Source: Christensenella sp. UBA4379 (GTDB taxonomy: Bacteria > Bacillota > Clostridia > Christensenellales > Aristaeellaceae). Taken from it: a DNA stretch of 64,000 nucleotides. Under the pieces are notes generated by a model that was not told where the DNA came from, made no database searches, and saw nothing but the letters and a program-made list of their open reading frames with translations. Of the stretch, positions 61,245-64,000 are shown piece after piece. The stretch covers positions 1-64,000 of the forward strand of contig DGRV01000021.1 of the NCBI GenBank assembly GCA_002391225.1. Direction: 5' to 3'. Numbering within the stretch: position 1 is the stretch's first letter; each line of letters starts with the position of its first letter. Made by a program: the position numbers and the translations under genes.

Positions 61245-62546
61245 ATGGCCCTGCATGTGATGGAAGAAGCGAACCGCTGCCTGCAATGCAAAAAGCCCCG
61301 CTGTCAGGAGGGGTGCCCGATTCATACCAACATCCCGGAGGTGATCCGGCTGCTGAAGGCGGGCAGGCTGAACGAGGCGGGGTGGATGCTGTTTGAAAAC
61401 AATCCCCTGACCACGGTCTGCTCCCTGGTATGCAACCATGAAAACCAGTGCGAGGGGCATTGCGTGCGGGGCATCAAGGATACGCCCGTGCACTTTTCCG
61501 TGATTGAGAGCTATATTTCCACCACCTACGCCAACCAGATGGTGAAGGGGCCCGCCCCCTCCAACGGCCGAAAGGCCGCCGTCATCGGGGCCGGCCCGGC
61601 CGGGCTGACCATCGCCATCATCCTGGCCCGGTACGGCTACGGCGTCACCATTTTCGACAGCAGGGACAAGATCGGGGGCGTGCTGCGCTACGGCATTCCG
61701 GACTTCCGGCTGCCGGACTCCGTGCTGGACGATATGGCCTACCGCCATCTGGAACTCAAGGGCATCCGCTTCCGTCCCAACACCTATATCGGCAGCGCCA
61801 TCACCATTGACGATCTGTTTCGGGACGGCTACCAAAGCGTGTTCGTGGGCGCGGGCCTGTGGAAGCCGCGGAAGCTGAACATCCGGGGAGAGAGCCTGGG
61901 CCATGTGACCTACGCGATCAATTATCTGGCCAGCCCGTCGGCGTTCCGCCTGGGAGAGCGCATCATGGTCATCGGCACCGGCAACAGCGCCATGGACTGC
62001 GCCCGCACCGCCGTCCGCCACGGGGCCCGGTACGTTTCCTGTGTGAACCTGACGGACACCCTGACCGCCAGTCAGTACGAAAGCAGCTACGCGAGGCTCG
62101 AGGGCGTGGACTTCATCTACAACAAATGCACGGTCGAAATCCGCGAGGACGGCGTGATTCTGGCGGACAGCCAGACAGACGCCGACGGAAGGATCGTCCC
62201 GGTTCCCGGGACGGAAAAGCTCTATCCCTGCACGGGCGTCATCGTCGCGGTTAGCCAGGGAGCCGAGAGCAACCTGGTGACCACCACCAAGGGGATCGAC
62301 ACGGTGAAGAGCGGCCTGCTCACCGTGGACGAGGACGGCCATACCAGCCGTCCCGGCGTATTCGCGGCCGGCGACGCCGCCAGCGGGGCCCGCACCGTGG
62401 TGGAGGCCGTGGCCAACAGCAAGCGGGTGGCGGAGGCCATGCACGAATACATGCAGTCCCTGCCGATGCCCGTCACCACGGCTTACCCAGACGTTCCCGT
62501 GGTTCAGAACATCGACGCGGCGGCCCAGGCGGAGCAGGCGTTCTGA
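61245..62546 (+). CDS. Glutamate synthase small-subunit-like NAD(P) oxidoreductase
   Basis: 433 residues; GGAGGACG before ATG. The N-terminal Fer4_20 domain has two Fe-S clusters' Cys (CLQCKKPRCQEGCP, CSLVCNHENQCEGHC). FAD-binding GAGPAGLTIA and NAD(P)-binding VIGTGNSAMDCAR follow, with the C-terminal FAAGDAASGARTV. It shuttles electrons between NAD(P)H and a partner. No glutamate synthase large subunit lies nearby, so the partner is unknown. Stop codon abuts the LysR stop with no gap. Confidence 0.88.
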   Translation: MALHVMEEANRCLQCKKPRCQEGCPIHTNIPEVIRLLKAGRLNEAGWMLFENNPLTTVCSLVCNHENQCEGHCVRGIKDTPVHFSVIESYISTTYANQMVKGPAPSNGRKAAVIGAGPAGLTIAIILARYGYGVTIFDSRDKIGGVLRYGIPDFRLPDSVLDDMAYRHLELKGIRFRPNTYIGSAITIDDLFRDGYQSVFVGAGLWKPRKLNIRGESLGHVTYAINYLASPSAFRLGERIMVIGTGNSAMDCARTAVRHGARYVSCVNLTDTLTASQYESSYARLEGVDFIYNKCTVEIREDGVILADSQTDADGRIVPVPGTEKLYPCTGVIVAVSQGAESNLVTTTKGIDTVKSGLLTVDEDGHTSRPGVFAAGDAASGARTVVEAVANSKRVAEAMHEYMQSLPMPVTTAYPDVPVVQNIDAAAQAEQAF

Positions 62547-63425
62547 TTACGCCGTGAAGCTCGCCTTTACATGCTCAAGGAACCGCTCGGCGATGGGGGA
62601 AAGAGACTGGTATTTTTTCCAGATCAGGTACAGGCGGTTTTCCAGCTTCGGGGAAAGCGGGCGGAAGACGAGGCCGGAGGCCGGGGACGTGTCGATCAGC
62701 CGGTCGAAGGTCAGCAGGTAGCCGAGCCCCTCCCTTGCAAACATGGACCCGTTATAGGACAGCCGGAAGGAGCCCTCCAGACGCAGGTCCCGCATCCGGT
62801 CTCCGCACCAGCGGGGAATATCCTTCTGCCAGCTCTGTTCTGAACAGAACAGGGGCAGGCCCATCAGGTCGTCCACCGTGACGGCCTTTTTTGCTGCCAG
62901 CGGATCGTCTGCGGGAAAGACCAGGCCCCAGACGTCCGCCTGGGGGAAGACCAGGGAATCATATTTGGCGGCGTCCGGCATTTCCGCCAGGACGGAATAG
63001 TCCAGCAGCCCCTGGTCCAGCTTTTCGGTGACCTGCTCGGTATCCCCGCTGGTGATATGATAACGAAGGTCCGGATACTGGCCGCGGAATTCCTTGATGG
63101 CCCGGGCCAGCGTCCGGATCTGATAGGATTCCGCCAGGCCCAGGTAGATGTCGCCGCCGGTGATGTCGTCCAGGGTGACGAACTCCCGGGTGATCTTGTC
63201 CGCCATGCTGACCAGGTCCTCGGCACGGCTGCGCAGCAGAACGCCTTCGTCCGTCAGGCGGATGCTGAAGCTGTGGCGGGTAAAGAGCTTTTTGCCCAAT
63301 TCCTCTTCCAGCGCCTTCAGCGCTTTGGACAGGGTCGGCTGGGTCAGGTGCAGCTGCTCGGCTGCCCGGGTCATGTTTTCTTCCCTGGCCACCGCCAGAA
63401 AATACCGAAGCGTTCTGATTTCCAT
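62547..63425 (-). CDS. LysR-family transcriptional regulator
   Basis: 292 residues starting MEIRTLRYF; GGAGGG is 7 nt upstream of this ATG and overlaps the alternative ATG at 63437, which is therefore rejected. Helix-turn-helix NMTRAAEQLHLTQPTLSKAL, effector domain with DIYLGLAES and LLDYSVLAEMP. It is divergent from a small gene and a cyclophilin-like gene; a 26-bp palindrome lies in between. Confidence 0.9.
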   Translation of the reverse strand: MEIRTLRYFLAVAREENMTRAAEQLHLTQPTLSKALKALEEELGKKLFTRHSFSIRLTDEGVLLRSRAEDLVSMADKITREFVTLDDITGGDIYLGLAESYQIRTLARAIKEFRGQYPDLRYHITSGDTEQVTEKLDQGLLDYSVLAEMPDAAKYDSLVFPQADVWGLVFPADDPLAAKKAVTVDDLMGLPLFCSEQSWQKDIPRWCGDRMRDLRLEGSFRLSYNGSMFAREGLGYLLTFDRLIDTSPASGLVFRPLSPKLENRLYLIWKKYQSLSPIAERFLEHVKASFTA

Positions 63426-63446
63426 GCTGCCCTCCATGAAATGCAA

Positions 63447-63472
63447 ATAATGAATATCATGATATTCATTAT
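63447..63472. promoter_or_regulatory. Perfect 26-bp palindrome, probable LysR operator
   Basis: Both arms are 13 bp (ATAATGAATATCA and its complement), with no mismatches and no spacer. It is flanked by GCAAAT (63443-63448) and ATTTGC (63477-63482), a second inverted pair. It overlaps the -10 box of the LysR gene, as expected for autoregulation, and lies just upstream of the divergent promoter. Confidence 0.8.
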
Positions 63473-63507
63473 AACCATTTGCGAAAAAATCCGCAAGGTG
63501 ATATCAT
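63468..63507. promoter_or_regulatory. Overlapping divergent promoters
   Basis: Minus strand: TTGCGG (63496-63491), 17-bp spacer, TATAAT (63473-63468) for LysR. Plus strand: TTGCGA (63479-63484), 17-bp spacer, TATCAT (63502-63507) for the 63549 gene. The two share sequence, so they compete for polymerase. Confidence 0.6.
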
Positions 63508-63548
63508 CCAATTGTCCGAAACAGGACAGAACCAATGCGGAGGAAACC

Positions 63549-63779
63549 ATGCAACCAGAAACGGCAAGTCAGTGCATGCGGGGCATCGGCCTGAGCAGGG
63601 AGAACACGGAATATGTGACCGCCCTCCTTCAAACCCACAGGAACGGCGAAGCGAAGCAAATGCTGCGCAAGCTGCGCTGCGAGCTGATGGACGAGCTGCA
63701 CGCCTGTCAGAGAAGGGTGGACCAGATGGACTGGCTGATCCGGGAAACGGAAAAGCCGACCCGGGACGAACCAGCCTAA
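63549..63779 (+). CDS. Small helical protein
   Basis: 76 residues; GGAGGAAACC before ATG. Mostly charged helices (REATYV-like pattern; AKQMLRKLRCELMDELHACQ and RRVDQMDWLIRETEKP), a likely coiled coil. Not recognised. Divergent from LysR and 24 bp before the cyclophilin-like gene, so it is probably part of the LysR target operon. Confidence 0.7.
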   Translation: MQPETASQCMRGIGLSRENTEYVTALLQTHRNGEAKQMLRKLRCELMDELHACQRRVDQMDWLIRETEKPTRDEPA

Positions 63780-63803
63780 GGCAAAGAGGAAAGGACAAAG
63801 ACT

Positions 63804-64000
63804 ATGAGAAAAACCATCCTGGCGCTCTGCGCCGCGCTGCTGCTTTTCTGTATCGGCGGCGCAGGCCTCGCGGGAGAAACCGGCGGGGCGGTATGGTCCG
63901 GCGGGGACAGTCAGACAGAAATGGAAACGAAGGAGGCGCAGAGCCAAATGAAGATGAAGATCGGCGAAACGACGGTGGAAGTGGCCTGGGAAAACAATGA
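63804..64000 (+). CDS. Secreted cyclophilin-like fold protein (partial)
   Basis: The 3' end is cut by the window edge; 65 residues visible. AAAGGACAAAG precedes ATG 63804. Signal peptide KTILALCAALLLFCIGGAG, then a Met/Glu-rich linker and MKMKIGETTVEVAWENN, which resembles the first strand of cyclophilin-like fold (Cyclophil_like) proteins. Role unknown; these often occur near reductases and flavodoxins in Clostridia. Confidence 0.65.
   Translation, partial: MRKTILALCAALLLFCIGGAGLAGETGGAVWSGGDSQTEMETKEAQSQMKMKIGETTVEVAWENN

Noticed and set aside
61245..62546. Glutamate synthase (gltD) with nitrogen-assimilation role
   Set aside because: No gltB-like large subunit adjacent; the family includes many other electron-transfer partners, so a gene symbol is not justified.

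Overview
The window looks like chromosomal DNA of a GC-rich, Gram-positive anaerobe, most likely a gut or rumen Clostridia-type Firmicute. Supporting signs are strong AGGAGG-type ribosome binding sites, TTGNNN-17-TATAAT promoters, occasional TTG/GTG starts, Sec signal peptides, an RbsABC-like sugar transporter, and intracellular glycosidases grouped around it. I see no rRNA, tRNA, CRISPR array, transposase or phage genes. Taxonomy is inferred from gene content only.

Region 1 (1-11.3 kb) holds a double-glycine-leader mini-peptide gene, a partial copy of a dispersed repeat, a hypothetical gene, a leucine-rich-repeat protein, a secreted papain-like protease, a secreted 5'-nucleotidase with a frameshifted signal peptide, the RNA ligase RtcB, a stand-alone Cas4-like nuclease domain and a YaiI/YqxD protein. 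It ends in a head-to-head join of two genes that have both lost their 5' ends (rhodanese and a SpoIIE-type phosphatase). Region 2 (11.4-23.2 kb) has a three-gene minus-strand run of small DUF proteins, a large secreted PL9 pectate lyase, a GH36 alpha-galactosidase, an AAA/DUF4143 ATPase, a zincin-like protein, a sugar isomerase/epimerase-like protein, a GNAT acetyltransferase and a CYTH-like protein.

Region 3 (23.3-46.7 kb) is a Gram-positive polysaccharide-utilisation locus. A minus-strand run starts with an AraC regulator and continues with GH2, a nucleoside-hydrolase-like protein and GH3; it converges on a GH10 xylanase. Divergent from AraC lie a CUT2-type ABC transporter (ATPase, permease, binding protein, second permease), then GH78 rhamnosidase, a NagZ-like GH3, beta-phosphoglucomutase, a second NagZ-like GH3, an esterase, a HAD phosphatase and a GH39 xylosidase. 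The logic is import of rhamnose- and xylose-containing oligosaccharides and their breakdown in the cytoplasm. Three of the enzymes (GH2, GH78, esterase) share an unrecognised C-terminal helical module of about 70 residues.

Region 4 (46.7-58.5 kb) is accessory and partly decaying. It has two methyltransferases and two paralogous multi-pass membrane proteins, then a mosaic of gene fragments (DsbA-like, alpha/beta hydrolase, GH3 tail), a TetR regulator, a redox/peroxide operon (flavodoxin, mini winged-helix, mini membrane protein, OhrR-like MarR), a ZIP metal transporter with a switch-like leader, and a broken acyl-activation/reduction cluster (SDR-AMP ligase fusion, unknown protein, GMC oxidoreductase), a broken MBL-fold fragment and a frameshifted ferritin-like gene. 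The flavodoxin and ferritin-like genes sit behind collinear 114-bp promoter/operator units with a palindrome at the same distance from the -10 box, which suggests a small unrecognised redox or iron regulon.

Region 5 (58.6-64 kb) has an SDR, a HAD phosphatase overlapping a dihydrouridine synthase, a glutamate-synthase-small-subunit-like oxidoreductase, and a LysR regulator divergent from a small protein and a cyclophilin-like secreted protein, with a perfect 26-bp palindrome in the shared intergenic space.
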